The translations under genes were made by a program, and so were the position numbers. From Alkalinema sp. CAN_BIN05 (GTDB lineage Bacteria > Cyanobacteriota > Cyanobacteriia > Leptolyngbyales > Leptolyngbyaceae), in contig JAJAYH010000004.1 of NCBI GenBank assembly GCA_026786325.1, positions 1-21,130 of the forward strand: 21,130 nt of DNA, written 5' to 3'. A model generated the notes under the pieces. That model worked only from the letters and a program-made list of their open reading frames with translations, did not search any database and had not been told where the DNA came from. Shown one piece after another: positions 1 through 8,313 of this stretch. How positions within the stretch are numbered: the first letter of the stretch is position 1; the number at the start of each line of letters is the position of its first letter.

Positions 1-17
1 TAAAAGGTATGGATTAA

Positions 18-668
18 ATGGTTAGCACCTTACCAATTCCTAAACAACTCATCACAGATGCCTGGGTTTCTGCGACTTGGGAAGAGTTTTTAGTGGCATC
101 CGAAGATTCAGAGCAAACCAAGGCTCAATGTTATTACGATTTAGGCTTAATGAGGATTGAGGCCATTCCTACTGGATCCGTTCATGGACAAGATAATGTA
201 TTACTTGCGACTATGATCAGTTTTTATGGTGCAATGAAGAACTTTTCATTTGTCTCATTTATTAATACTAGTTTTCGGAAATCTGGAGAACGAGAATGTC
301 AGCCCGATTTAGCCTATTACATTGATTCCGAAGTTCAACGTCCTACCAAGAACAATCAGCCTGTTGATGTTGAAGTTTGGGGTGCGCCAACGTTAGCGAT
401 CGAAATCTCATGAACGTCGCTGAGTGATGATCTGGGTGATAAGCGTTTACTCTATGAACGGTTGGGGGTTCGCGAATATTGGGTTGTAAATGTTAACGCT
501 GCAAAGATCATTGCATTTGAAGTCGCGAATGGTACGAGTCGTCAAATTCAGACTTCGTTGGTGTTGCTGGGATTGCCCATGGGTCTTGTAGAAGAGGTAT
601 TACAGCGGAGTCAGACGGATGATGATGGATCTGTGAGTCGTTGGTTAATTCAACAATTTAGCGCTTAG
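18..668 (+). pseudogene. Uma2-family endonuclease gene interrupted by one in-frame TGA
   Basis: The reading frame runs from ATG at 18 to TAG at 666-668 and is broken only by TGA at 411-413; both halves stay in the same frame. The first 131 residues have the Uma2 pattern (PD-(D/E)xK nuclease fold): IPTGSVHG near residue 50, QPDLAYYI with the catalytic PD at 96-97, and LAIEIS with the acidic residue at 129. After the stop the family signature continues as TSLSDDLGDKRLLYERLG and then REYWVVNV. The stop replaces one residue just after the active-site strand, so the upstream product would lack the C-terminal part of the nuclease core. Uma2 proteins are abundant in cyanobacteria and their biological role is poorly defined. 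A sequencing error or readthrough cannot be excluded. An internal restart at ATG 462 would give only 68 residues without the catalytic PD. Confidence 0.85.
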
Positions 669-669
669 G

Positions 670-756
670 AATGAGGATTTCGGAATATCCGGCTTCTCTG
701 GTTTCGTGGAACGCACAATCAATTGAACATAATCTAGAACTTATTAAATCCTCATT
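670..756. repeat. 11-bp inverted repeat flanking 65 bp between convergent genes
   Basis: AATGAGGATTT at 670-680 is the exact reverse complement of AAATCCTCATT at 746-756. The pair fills the gap between the Uma2 remnant and the end of the CPBP protease gene. The loop is long for a terminator, so this may be the trace of a small inverted-repeat element or chance. No T-run follows either arm. Confidence 0.35.
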
Positions 757-757
757 T

Positions 758-1645
758 CTAATTAAAGCGTCGCTGATTGACCTGTCCGCAAACTCGAACT
801 AAACAGGCGATCGTAATCAATGCCGTTACACCTGGAATACTCGCTAAAGGATTACCATTCATTCCCGTGAGCCAAGTTGGAACAGAACTAATTGGTTTGA
901 CCAAGTTCCCGACATTCAGAATGTAATAACCACCAACCAAACCCGCATGAAGACCAATCGATAATCCCAAGCGTCCTTGAGTCGCTCGCTTCGCCCAGAC
1001 TAAGGTAATACCTAAAATAAATAAGGCCGGGAACGTTAACCAAGCAGCAATCAACTGATCCCAAGGTCGAATGAAATGGGAAATAGCAAAAATTGCAGAA
1101 CAAGCGATCGTCGCTGTCCTTTTTGAATAGTCGCGTTCTAATTCATCTAACAACCAGCCACGAAATAGTAATTCTTCCGCAAACCCAACGGCCAAAGACA
1201 CCACTAAACTTTCGAGTACAATTTTGCTCAGACCGGGCGACGGATTAAACCACTGCATCCAGCCCATATCGCCTTGAAAAAAGAACAATATCAAAACAAA
1301 TCCCCAGGCTACAAGTAGCCCAGAGAAAAGATTTTTAAAATTTAAATTTAACGATCGTAATCCATAGCGCTTCAAGGGTTGATTTTCAGAATGGACTACC
1401 GGATTCCAAATCTGAAGCAAACCCATAAACAATAGATACAAAATCGGCATCGTCAATAACGATCGCAAATTCACATCATTCACCAGCAGCAAAATCAGCA
1501 AAGTAAACGGTGCCCAACAGATTCCCAAGATCAGCAAAAATGCAATGATTCGTACGGTCGCCGGAAACCGTTTCAGGGATGCAAGCGATCGCATCAATTC
1601 AGACTCTTGGGAACGCCGTTGACGACCATTTCGTAGCTTTGCCAT
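758..1645 (-). CDS. CPBP-family intramembrane glutamic endopeptidase
   Basis: This is a multi-pass membrane protein of the CPBP (CAAX protease and bacteriocin-processing, Abi/PF02517-type) family. It carries the family motifs in order: EELLFRGW (paired Glu at about 157-158 and Arg 162), FAISHF (His 190) and SIGLHAGL (His 233), each on a hydrophobic segment. About six to eight membrane segments can be seen, after a basic N-terminus. Substrates of cyanobacterial members are unknown; CAAX prenyl-protein processing is not implied. The frame extends upstream to a TTG at 1666 inside clpS. ATG at 1645 lies 4 bases past the clpS stop and avoids the overlap, so I prefer it (295 aa). The tight spacing implies cotranscription with clpS. 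Confidence 0.88.
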   Translation of the reverse strand: MAKLRNGRQRRSQESELMRSLASLKRFPATVRIIAFLLILGICWAPFTLLILLLVNDVNLRSLLTMPILYLLFMGLLQIWNPVVHSENQPLKRYGLRSLNLNFKNLFSGLLVAWGFVLILFFFQGDMGWMQWFNPSPGLSKIVLESLVVSLAVGFAEELLFRGWLLDELERDYSKRTATIACSAIFAISHFIRPWDQLIAAWLTFPALFILGITLVWAKRATQGRLGLSIGLHAGLVGGYYILNVGNLVKPISSVPTWLTGMNGNPLASIPGVTALITIACLVRVCGQVNQRRFN

Positions 1646-1649
1646 GGAG

Positions 1650-1931
1650 CTAATCCGCTGGTTCAATAGAACTATCTAAACCATGAGTTTTCAGCATTTC
1701 GCTATAAAACTCCGCTGGCTCCATGGCGCAGGTAATCACCAACCCAAACCCATTATTATGGGCTTCCATCATCACATTCACAGCCTGAGCTTCAGACAAC
1801 ATCGGTACCGTCTGAATCAACATCTTGACCACGTATTCCATGGAATTGTACGGATCATTGTGAAGCAGAACACGATACTGAGGCGCTAACTTACGGACGA
1901 CTTTACGTTGTTCAATGGTCTCGACTGCCAC
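1650..1931 (-). CDS. clpS: ATP-dependent Clp protease adaptor ClpS
   Basis: The 93-aa product matches the ClpS adaptor family. ClpS binds the N-terminal domain of ClpC/ClpA and delivers substrates with destabilising N-terminal residues to the Clp protease. Visible features are RVLLHNDPYNSMEYV (residues 20-34, with the Asn-Asp pair at 25-26 that recognises the free N-terminus), the helix of VNVMMEAHNNG with a conserved His at 58, and the C-terminal VITCAMEPAEFY segment. The length is normal for the family, and the sequence looks like the cyanobacterial/plastid ClpS1 type. It is the first gene of a two-gene minus-strand unit with the CPBP protease, so both products are linked to proteolysis. 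Confidence 0.95.
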   Translation of the reverse strand: MAVETIEQRKVVRKLAPQYRVLLHNDPYNSMEYVVKMLIQTVPMLSEAQAVNVMMEAHNNGFGLVITCAMEPAEFYSEMLKTHGLDSSIEPAD

Positions 1932-2254
1932 GGAAATACCCTCATTAGATTTCTAGATTAGTGAGCCTAGATGCCCGCCCACACAACCGGGGCGATCGGA
2001 CCTTGGCTTTCAACAAACTGCCTTACCCGTTATAGCACCTCTTTTTCGGATACGGAATCAGAGACCGAACAAATCTCGTAGAAAATCTCGCGACACATCA
2101 AGATGCAGTTTCCACCGAGGTTATTCGGAATGCCGTATCATTCCGTGTAATTTCGTATATTACAATGAGCATTAGGTAACAGCAGGTAACAGGTTTCTGT
2201 TCATCCAGCACCAGACTGACAACCCACAGATTCAAGACCATCAGAGGCGATCGC
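1932..2254. promoter_or_regulatory. Divergent control region between clpS and the ubiB-like gene
   Basis: This 323-bp gene-free stretch must hold the promoters of clpS (minus) and the ABC1 kinase gene (plus). Three structures are clustered in 2126-2193. CGGAATG (2126-2132) pairs with CATTCCG (2139-2145). TGTAAT (2146-2151) pairs with ATTACA (2159-2164). AGGTAACAG is repeated directly at 2174-2182 and 2184-2192, one helical turn apart. I could not assign convincing -35/-10 pairs. AGAGG at 2242-2246, 8 nt before the GTG, is the likely ribosome binding site of the downstream gene. Confidence 0.45.
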
Positions 2255-3994
2255 GTGCAATATTCCAATAACCAGGCTCAAGCTCAACTACGACGCTATG
2301 ATGCAGATGCGATCGCCCGAATGTATCGGTTCCAACCTTGGCTACTTGTCGGTCGCGCCCTCAAAATTATTTTTCTATTTCTCAGCTTTTTCATCGGCTG
2401 GCAAGTTGACGCATCCATGGGCAAAGCCGAGGGCAACCAACAGGCCCGCGCCGAGCAACTCCGGGATACCTTAACAACCCTTGGACCCACCTACATCAAA
2501 GTCGGGCAAGCTCTCTCCACTAGGCCCGACTTGATTCGTCAAGACTTCTTGGATGAATTGATTAAGCTCCAAGATCAACTGCCACCGTTCCCGACTCCGA
2601 TCGCCCTAGCCCTTATTGAAGAGGAACTTGGGCGCAGCGTTTTCCAGCTTTACAAAGAAATTTCCCCACTCCCGATCGCCGCCGCCAGTCTTGGCCAAGT
2701 CTACAAAGCCAAACTCCATACCGGAGAAGAGGTCGCCGTCAAAGTCCAACGGCCCAATCTCTACCCACTAATCACGCTGGACCTGTGCCTGATGCGCTGG
2801 GCAGCCAAGACCTTTGGTCATCATCTGCCACTGAACTTGGGTCATGATTTAGCGATGATTATTGATGAATTTGGTACGAAGCTGTTCGAGGAAATGGACT
2901 ACGAAAACGAAGGCCAAAACGCTGAACGGTTTGCGATTAATTTTGCGGGCGATCCTGAAGTGAAAGTGCCTTGCATTTATTGTGATTACACCTCTCACCA
3001 CGTGCTCACCTTGGAGTGGATCAACGGCTACAAGCTCACAGACGTGGCCGCCGCCCAAGCCGCTGGTCTCGATAGCGATGCCATCATTCGGATTTGCGTA
3101 ACGTCCGGACTGCGCCAGCTTCTAGAATATGGTTTGTTTCATGCGGACCCCCATCCTGGCAACCTGTTTGCGATGCACGCCGAACCCGGAACCAATGTTC
3201 CCGAACGCATGGCCTACATTGACTTTGGGATGATGGATCAGCTCGAAGAATGGATGAAGGAAAAAATAGTCGATTCATTGGTGCATCTAATCAATCAAGA
3301 CTACGAAGAACTGGCCAATGACTTTGTGGCGTTAGGATTTTTGACGGCTGACACGGATATTCGTCCGATCGTACCCGCCCTCGAAGCCGTCTTCGCTCAA
3401 GCCATGGGTGCATCTGTAGCCGATTTTAATTTCAAAGCCATCACCGACCAGTTTTCTGACTTGATGTATGAATATCCCTTCCGTGTTCCGGCAAAATTCG
3501 CCCTAATCATCCGATCGCTCGTCACTCAAGAAGGTCTCGCCCTCACCCTCAACCCCGAGTTCAAAATTGTCGAAATTGCCTATCCCTACGTGGCCCGTCG
3601 ATTGCTAACCGGCGAATCTCCAGCCTTCCGCGCTCGACTGTTGGAAGTGATGTTTAAAGACGGTAAGCTGCAATGGAAACGCCTTGAAAACATAATCAAT
3701 ATTGCCCGCAGTGACAGTAACTTTGACCTATTGCCAACGGCTCAAATGGGGCTGCAATTCTTGATGTCTGAGGAAGCCGATGATTTCCGTCGGCAGATTA
3801 TCTTGGCCTTAACGGAAGACGATCGGCTCCATACCGAAGAAGTACAGCGCCTGTGGGACATGGTAAAGGGAGAACTCAAACCCGATCGGATACTGAATGA
3901 AGCATGGCGTGCTCTTGTCCAATTTGGCACTGCACGAACAGTCGAAGCCTTCCCCGCTCTAGCCAATCTATCGGCTTTGACGGGAGGTCGCTAA
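2255..3994 (+). CDS. ABC1/UbiB (AarF) atypical kinase-family protein
   Basis: The 579-aa protein belongs to the UbiB/ABC1/ADCK protein-kinase-like family. Members support quinone (here probably plastoquinone or tocopherol-type) metabolism by ATP-dependent activity at membranes. Hallmarks are YIKVGQALSTRPDLI with the KxGQ motif (82-85), the Ala-rich nucleotide loop AAASLGQVYKA (142-152), VKVQRP with the putative ATP-binding Lys 163, HADPHPGNLF (296-305) as the catalytic-loop equivalent, and YIDFG (321-325) as the metal-binding DFG equivalent. A hydrophobic stretch at residues 36-48 may anchor it. The start is GTG at 2255, supported by AGAGG 8 nt upstream. Cyanobacteria usually carry several paralogues, so the exact substrate is not assigned. 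Confidence 0.93.
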   Translation: MQYSNNQAQAQLRRYDADAIARMYRFQPWLLVGRALKIIFLFLSFFIGWQVDASMGKAEGNQQARAEQLRDTLTTLGPTYIKVGQALSTRPDLIRQDFLDELIKLQDQLPPFPTPIALALIEEELGRSVFQLYKEISPLPIAAASLGQVYKAKLHTGEEVAVKVQRPNLYPLITLDLCLMRWAAKTFGHHLPLNLGHDLAMIIDEFGTKLFEEMDYENEGQNAERFAINFAGDPEVKVPCIYCDYTSHHVLTLEWINGYKLTDVAAAQAAGLDSDAIIRICVTSGLRQLLEYGLFHADPHPGNLFAMHAEPGTNVPERMAYIDFGMMDQLEEWMKEKIVDSLVHLINQDYEELANDFVALGFLTADTDIRPIVPALEAVFAQAMGASVADFNFKAITDQFSDLMYEYPFRVPAKFALIIRSLVTQEGLALTLNPEFKIVEIAYPYVARRLLTGESPAFRARLLEVMFKDGKLQWKRLENIINIARSDSNFDLLPTAQMGLQFLMSEEADDFRRQIILALTEDDRLHTEEVQRLWDMVKGELKPDRILNEAWRALVQFGTARTVEAFPALANLSALTGGR

Positions 3995-4045
3995 GAGCGG
4001 TACTGTAGGGTTTGGTAATAAAACTTTACGTCCCTAGCCAAACCC

Positions 4046-4495
4046 ATGGATCTTGAAAACATGCCCGTTGACTCGATGATGAACCAGATGCCCGTTGACC
4101 AAATGGATGCATTTCCTGAGTATTTTGTATCTTTAGATCCACCGATTTTGCTAATTGGGGCGGCGTTGCTTTTTAGTATTTTGTCGGGTGTGGCGTTTCA
4201 GGGTGCGCTGGTGGAAGATTTGAATAATTGGAAAGCAAACCCAAAGGCCCGTAGTATTACGAGTTTGCAAAACATCAATTTAATTCTGCCGTTTTTAGGC
4301 ATGGCGATCGGGTCTTCGTTCTTTTTGTCGTCAGGAGTTGAGACCTTTGGATTTCCGCCCAAGATTGCCTATGCGATCGCAATTCCCATGGCATTTTCAG
4401 TCGGTTGGCTAGTGTGGAGACAATTGGGTTCAATTTTGCGCCAGATTGAACAAGGTGGATCGGCGGCGATCGATTTGGATGATGTTGGGTTCTAG
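4046..4495 (+). CDS. Hypothetical membrane protein, 149 aa
   Basis: I do not recognise a characterised family; it looks like a conserved cyanobacterial membrane protein. Hydrophobic segments lie at about residues 33-52 (ILLIGAALLFSILSGVAF), 78-96 (INLILPFLGMAIGSSFFLSS) and 107-124 (IAYAIAIPMAFSVGWLVW), followed by a charged tail. The N-terminus contains a short duplication: MPVD occurs twice, nine codons apart, because ATGCCCGTTGAC is repeated at 4061-4072 and 4088-4099. The first copy's ATG (4061) is an alternative start. It lies 51 bp after the ABC1 kinase gene on the same strand and may be cotranscribed. No clear Shine-Dalgarno precedes ATG 4046. Confidence 0.75.
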   Translation: MDLENMPVDSMMNQMPVDQMDAFPEYFVSLDPPILLIGAALLFSILSGVAFQGALVEDLNNWKANPKARSITSLQNINLILPFLGMAIGSSFFLSSGVETFGFPPKIAYAIAIPMAFSVGWLVWRQLGSILRQIEQGGSAAIDLDDVGF

Positions 4496-4750
4496 AAAAT
4501 TGAATGGAATGTCGCTTCTCGGCATTGGTTCCGGTAGATGGGATGGATCGTCCGAAACGTTTATCACCCAATCATGACAGCGATTTTTCTTAAAAATCTT
4601 TGAAATCTTTGCCCTGAATAGACTTCGAGGATGGATTCCGTTGAGCGGAACTAATGCCCACTTGTTGGGTAAATATATTTATGGAAATCATCTAACTACG
4701 AATCCCCATCTGCCATGCGGTGGGGTTCAATTCAAGTCCAGTTATCTACT
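4496..4750. other. Convergent intergenic region with a weak hairpin
   Basis: Genes converge on this 255-bp gap. GAATCCCCA at 4700-4708 can pair, with one bulged base, with TGGGGTTC at 4721-4728; this could help end transcription of the S4 gene, but there is no clean T-run. TTCCG/CGGAA around 4636-4650 makes another small stem. No ORF or RNA gene was recognised. Confidence 0.3.
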
Positions 4751-5530
4751 TTAAACAAAACGGGTCATTTGAACCCGATAACGGTCTTTTTTTGTAATGA
4801 CCACTTCCCCGACTTCGACCCGTCCTTTGCCCCGAATTGCAATCAGATCGCCGCTTTTGATAGCATGACTAGAGGACGAAATTTCGCGCCAGTTGACTCG
4901 GACATCACCGCCTGTGATCATATCGACCATTTTGCCACGAGACATGCCAAATCCAGCCGACGCTATTGCATCAAGCCGCATGGATGCTTCGGTGCTGGTG
5001 AGTTCTTTTTTCTTGGGTTCACGAACTTTAAGCTCATCAAGTGGAATCCGGCGGGTTTTGACGGGTACCGATCGGACTTGATTGAAATTCAGTTCCAAAA
5101 ATTCGACGAGTTCCGGGACAACGATCGCCTGTGCCCCACGTTCGCCAAGAACCAACACATCACCCACTTTATCGCGGACTAATCCAGTTCCGAGAAGCGC
5201 GCCTAAAAAATCTCGATGGGTGGCCGAGTCAAATAAGAAGTTTCCGGCAATGTCTAACGCCACGAGTTCGACCCCTGATTCCTCCAATGAGATTTCGCTA
5301 CGGGCGATCGCAATGCGTTTACGTTCGGCTTGGGGATAGCCACCAAAGGCGATCAGTTGAACATCATTTAACCGTGAAAAAATACGCAGTGCTTCGGCCC
5401 ATTCTGGCGGTGACATGAAGTCTGTGCAGACCACTTCCCAAGTTTTGATGGCGAGTTCAGCCCGATCGATCACTTGCGCAATAGTTTCCCGATATTCAAC
5501 GCCTTTCAGCAAGTCTTCACGCGGCAGCAT
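4751..5530 (-). CDS. Photosystem-II-type S4 domain RNA-binding protein (YlmH-like)
   Basis: The 259-aa protein matches the cyanobacterial and plastid 'photosystem II S4 domain protein' group, related to YlmH. The N-terminal two thirds form the YlmH-like region, including LIAFGGYPQAERKRIAI (about 60-76) and the segment RDFLGALLGTGLVRDKVGD, which is strongly family-like. An S4 RNA-binding domain occupies about residues 180-248, with MRLDAIASAGFGMSR, KMVDMITGGDVRVNW and the SGDLIAIRGKGRVEVGEV strand-turn region. The family name reflects its distribution in phototrophs; direct involvement in photosystem II is not shown by the sequence. An rRNA or ribosome-associated role, as for YlmH/RqcP-type S4 proteins, is a reasonable inference. 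It is divergent from the gene at 5602, with 71 bp between them. Confidence 0.9.
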   Translation of the reverse strand: MLPREDLLKGVEYRETIAQVIDRAELAIKTWEVVCTDFMSPPEWAEALRIFSRLNDVQLIAFGGYPQAERKRIAIARSEISLEESGVELVALDIAGNFLFDSATHRDFLGALLGTGLVRDKVGDVLVLGERGAQAIVVPELVEFLELNFNQVRSVPVKTRRIPLDELKVREPKKKELTSTEASMRLDAIASAGFGMSRGKMVDMITGGDVRVNWREISSSSHAIKSGDLIAIRGKGRVEVGEVVITKKDRYRVQMTRFV

Positions 5531-5601
5531 TGGATTTTGGCCTTTTATAGAAAGTAGCGTACTTCAACATCTTATGATGGGATGAAACTTTTGAATTCCC
5601 T

Positions 5602-6135
5602 ATGACCACAAACTACACCGTTAACTACACGACAAATTATCTGGTGGCTGCCATTGCCGATCGGATTATGGCCGAGGAAGCTTTGGTTTCGTTGCGCCGC
5701 GAAGACGTTCCCGATCGGGCGACGGTGCTCTTGGGAAAAGGGTTCAAGACATTGGAAGAGTACGAAATGCCGGACCCAGTCGAGAACACCTGGAAACGCT
5801 TACGTTGGACCGCAACATGGTTGGCTCCTTTTGGGTTTCTGGGTGGAATGGGATTTAACGTCGTGACGGGATTAAATACCTTTCCCTGGGCGGGCGATGT
5901 GGGAAATGTGTTGATTGGTGGGATGTTAGGGGCGATCGGTGGAACGATGGGTAGTATTTTGGCGAGTGATGGATGGTTGGTGATTTTGAGTGGGAAGCGT
6001 TCCATGACCCATCGGCAACGCCTTGAAGACGGGCAATATTTAGTGGTGGTGAAAGGCAGCGAGACGTTGATTCGGCGGGCAACGAAGGCGTTATTGAAGT
6101 ACGAGACGTTGAGTTTGGAAAATTATCCAGAGTAG
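5602..6135 (+). CDS. Hypothetical protein with glycine-rich membrane hairpin, 177 aa
   Basis: I do not recognise a named family. An N-terminal soluble stretch (residues 13-50, YLVAAIADRIMAEEALVSLR) and a C-terminal one (145-175, QYLVVVKGSETLIRRATKAL) each look like beta-alpha halves of a small alpha/beta domain, as in stress proteins of the GS17M type. Between them are two glycine-rich hydrophobic segments at about 74-92 (APFGFLGGMGFNVV) and 101-122 (GNVLIGGMLGAIGGTMGSIL), typical of glycine-zipper membrane hairpins. The first codons encode a TNY repeat (TTNYTVNYTTNY). ATG 5602 is the only good start. It stands alone between the divergent S4 gene and the convergent SpoIIM-like gene. Confidence 0.75.
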   Translation: MTTNYTVNYTTNYLVAAIADRIMAEEALVSLRREDVPDRATVLLGKGFKTLEEYEMPDPVENTWKRLRWTATWLAPFGFLGGMGFNVVTGLNTFPWAGDVGNVLIGGMLGAIGGTMGSILASDGWLVILSGKRSMTHRQRLEDGQYLVVVKGSETLIRRATKALLKYETLSLENYPE

Positions 6136-6178
6136 TGAGGCGTTAAAAAATCTCATGGCTTGGAAATAGTCGATAAGA

Positions 6179-7180
6179 TCAACTTTCGATCTTATCAACT
6201 ATGCCTATTGTACTTTTGGTCATCGGGTTTGCCTGCGATCGGCCACAATAGGCCACCAATGCTGAAAATAACACCGTGCCCAACAAATATTTCAACGGAG
6301 CCGGGAGCCAAAGTTGCGGCGAAATAAAGGCTTCAATAATTCCCGCAAAAATTAGCAACACCACCACCCCAAACATCAACTTCGCCGCTTGAAGCCCATA
6401 CAGCTTAAACGCATCCGCCCGCCGATACTCTCCTGGAAACAGCAGCGCCTTGGCAATCAACAATCCGGCTCCCCCGGAAATAAAAATAGCCGGAAGCTCT
6501 AGCGATCCATGGGGAAACACAAACGCCCAAAACGGGTAGGCCAATCCGCCCTGCGCCACCAAAACCCCGATCGCCCCCAACAAAATCCCATTAAAAACCA
6601 AAATATAACTCGTAAGTAATCCTGCTGTAATGCCACCCGCCGCCACCCGAAACGTGACGCTGAGATTGTTGATCATGATGGTGCTAGAGGCCATGGGTTC
6701 GTCGCCCAAAATATGTCCCATCCAAAGTTGTTTCTGTTTCAACACCAAATTAATCATGCTCTCCGGTACTACCAGCGACATAAAGGCCGGATCTCTCCAT
6801 GCATACCACCAAGCTACAACGGCCCCCAGCAAAACCATCGCCGTTGCTAGTCCAATATAAATCCCCGTCTCCTGTACCACTTGCGGAAACCCCCACAGTA
6901 CAAAATCCCAAGCCGCCTGCCAGTCCTGACGACGAGAGCCTTGGTAAACTTGACTGTAAGCGCGACTGGTGAGGCTTTGTAAATTGTGAGTGAGAGTTTG
7001 GCCGAGCTGATGGGTGCGGGCACGGGCAAGATCTGCCGACACTGTGCGATATAGGCTAGACAACGATCGTACTTCCGTTGCACTGAGGGACTTGAACCCT
7101 TGCTTGTCGATTTTTTGCAGGAGTGCCTCTAGTTCTTTCCAGAGGGGTTCTTTTCGATTAATCCAGCGCTGGAGATTCAT
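6179..7180 (-). CDS. Stage II sporulation protein M (SpoIIM/DUF95) family membrane protein
   Basis: The 333-aa protein has the SpoIIM-family architecture. A soluble helical N-terminus (about 1-95) with ELEALLQKIDKQGFKSLS and LSSLYRTVSADLARAR precedes several membrane segments. These include GLATAMVLLGAVVAWWYAW, ITAGLLTSYILVFNGILLGA, a FVFPHGSLELPAIFISGGAG segment (Pro-His-Gly-Ser-x-Glu is characteristic of the family), and hydrophobic segments to the C-terminus. Cyanobacteria do not sporulate. Members outside spore formers often lie beside RDD-domain membrane proteins, as here: the RDD gene is 1.1 kb away in the divergent unit, with only 58 bp between the two starts. ATG 7180 is the start. 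The molecular function is unknown. Confidence 0.88.
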   Translation of the reverse strand: MNLQRWINRKEPLWKELEALLQKIDKQGFKSLSATEVRSLSSLYRTVSADLARARTHQLGQTLTHNLQSLTSRAYSQVYQGSRRQDWQAAWDFVLWGFPQVVQETGIYIGLATAMVLLGAVVAWWYAWRDPAFMSLVVPESMINLVLKQKQLWMGHILGDEPMASSTIMINNLSVTFRVAAGGITAGLLTSYILVFNGILLGAIGVLVAQGGLAYPFWAFVFPHGSLELPAIFISGGAGLLIAKALLFPGEYRRADAFKLYGLQAAKLMFGVVVLLIFAGIIEAFISPQLWLPAPLKYLLGTVLFSALVAYCGRSQANPMTKSTIGIVDKIES

Positions 7181-7238
7181 AGGACGATCGGGGTATCGTA
7201 AGAAGATTATGTATTAGTTTTCACCAGTTTAATTCGGT
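7181..7238. promoter_or_regulatory. Short shared promoter region of the SpoIIM/RDD membrane cluster
   Basis: Only 58 bp separate the divergent ATGs at 7180 and 7239, so promoters for both transcripts must overlap here or extend into the coding sequences. The gap is AT-rich (around 7205-7225) and holds one CGATCG core at 7185-7190. No confident -35/-10 pair was assigned. Confidence 0.4.
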
Positions 7239-8258
7239 ATGAGAAATCCAACCAATCAAGTCCCAGGTCAATTGCCAGTCCAAGTCACAAGTCTGAGTCA
7301 ATACACTCGGCTCAAGCAACCGCTTTCTATTGGCGATGTGGTGAGTGTGGGCCTTGCCATTACCCGGCAGCGCTGGCCATTATTTTGTGGAATTTCGTTG
7401 CGTGCCGTGGCTTGGCTGGTGATTCCGGTTTTGGGTATTACTTTGATGTCGGTAGTTTTGCCCAGTATGCGCCGATCGCCGGGATTAGCCGTTTTGGCTG
7501 TAGTGCTGTGGCTGGTGGCATCACTGTATTGTTTCGGAAAATATCTAGCAAACGCGGGCTTAATCTCTCGTCTTGTGTTCAATGACCTGACCCAAACTGA
7601 AGAAAGTGTCAAAGATGCGGCACGGGTGACACGATCGTTGACCTGGTCGTATTTGGGTGCAAGTTTAATTTATCTACTGATTGCTGTAGTGGTGTCTTTT
7701 AGTCTTGCCTTTATTTTTAGTCTTGCCTTTTTTCTACTATTGCTAACGCTGGGATTCATTGTGGGGACGATCGGTGGAACCGGGTTACTAAGCCCGACAT
7801 CGCCAATGATGGGCTTTTTTGGGGTAATTACTATTATCGTGGCGCTATTACTGATATTAGGCTATTGCACTGGATTAGTTTGGATTCTGTCGCGATTTTT
7901 CTTTTCAGATGTTCCGCTGTCGGTGGAGACGAAGCTGGGCAGCATTGGGACAATTGGGCGAAGCTGGGCACTGAGTGAGAAGTCAGGCTTTCGGCTCATG
8001 ACCATCACGACGGTAGGCTTTTTGATTACGTTGCCGATAAATGCGATCGGTCAGATGGTTACAGTAATTCCCTTTGCCTTGGACCGATCGGGCGGGGCCT
8101 CGGCAGGATTAGCCACTACATTGTCAAGTCTGCTTAATGTGCTTGTTACGCTGGGAATCACGTTGCTGACGCTAGGCTTTTGGCAGTCGGTGAAGGCGGT
8201 GCTCTATTTTGATTTGCTCAACTCCAAAGAAGGATTGGGGTTAGATTTGGAGAATTGA
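7239..8258 (+). CDS. Multi-pass membrane protein, 339 aa
   Basis: A strongly hydrophobic protein with about six membrane segments, including RAVAWLVIPVLGITLMSVV, LAVLAVVLWLVASLYCF, YLLIAVVVSFSLAFIFSLAF, a long GFFGVITIIVALLLILGYC region and C-terminal LLNVLVTLGITLLTLGFW. The opening LKQPLSIGDVVSVGLAI resembles the start of the 'glycerophosphoryl diester phosphodiesterase membrane domain-like' group, which lacks catalytic residues; this link is from memory of the pattern and is tentative. The TGA stop at 8256-8258 runs into 14-bp degenerate repeats before the RDD gene, 55 bp downstream on the same strand, so the two are probably cotranscribed. Confidence 0.82.
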   Translation: MRNPTNQVPGQLPVQVTSLSQYTRLKQPLSIGDVVSVGLAITRQRWPLFCGISLRAVAWLVIPVLGITLMSVVLPSMRRSPGLAVLAVVLWLVASLYCFGKYLANAGLISRLVFNDLTQTEESVKDAARVTRSLTWSYLGASLIYLLIAVVVSFSLAFIFSLAFFLLLLTLGFIVGTIGGTGLLSPTSPMMGFFGVITIIVALLLILGYCTGLVWILSRFFFSDVPLSVETKLGSIGTIGRSWALSEKSGFRLMTITTVGFLITLPINAIGQMVTVIPFALDRSGGASAGLATTLSSLLNVLVTLGITLLTLGFWQSVKAVLYFDLLNSKEGLGLDLEN

Positions 8259-8308
8259 GGATTTTGAGTTGAGAATTTTGAGCTGGGATTTTTGATTAGT
8301 TTTGAGGG
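8257..8308 (+). repeat. Degenerate 14-bp tandem repeat in the intergenic gap
   Basis: Three imperfect 14-bp units, GAGGATTTTGAGTT (8257-8270), GAGAATTTTGAGCT (8271-8284) and GGGATTTTTGATTA (8285-8298), are followed by a partial unit GTTTTGAGGG (8299-8308). They fill the gap between the membrane-protein stop and the RDD gene. The last partial unit supplies GAGGG as the RDD ribosome binding site. Confidence 0.5.
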
Positions 8309-8313
8309 CAATT

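Noticed and set aside
411..413. TGA as a selenocysteine codon
   Set aside because: No SECIS-like hairpin is evident just downstream, Uma2 nucleases are not known selenoproteins, and the position is not a conserved Cys.
4715..5182. 155-codon plus-strand ORF
   Set aside because: It lies antisense within the S4 gene, has no family-like motifs, and the opposite strand encodes a clearly conserved protein.
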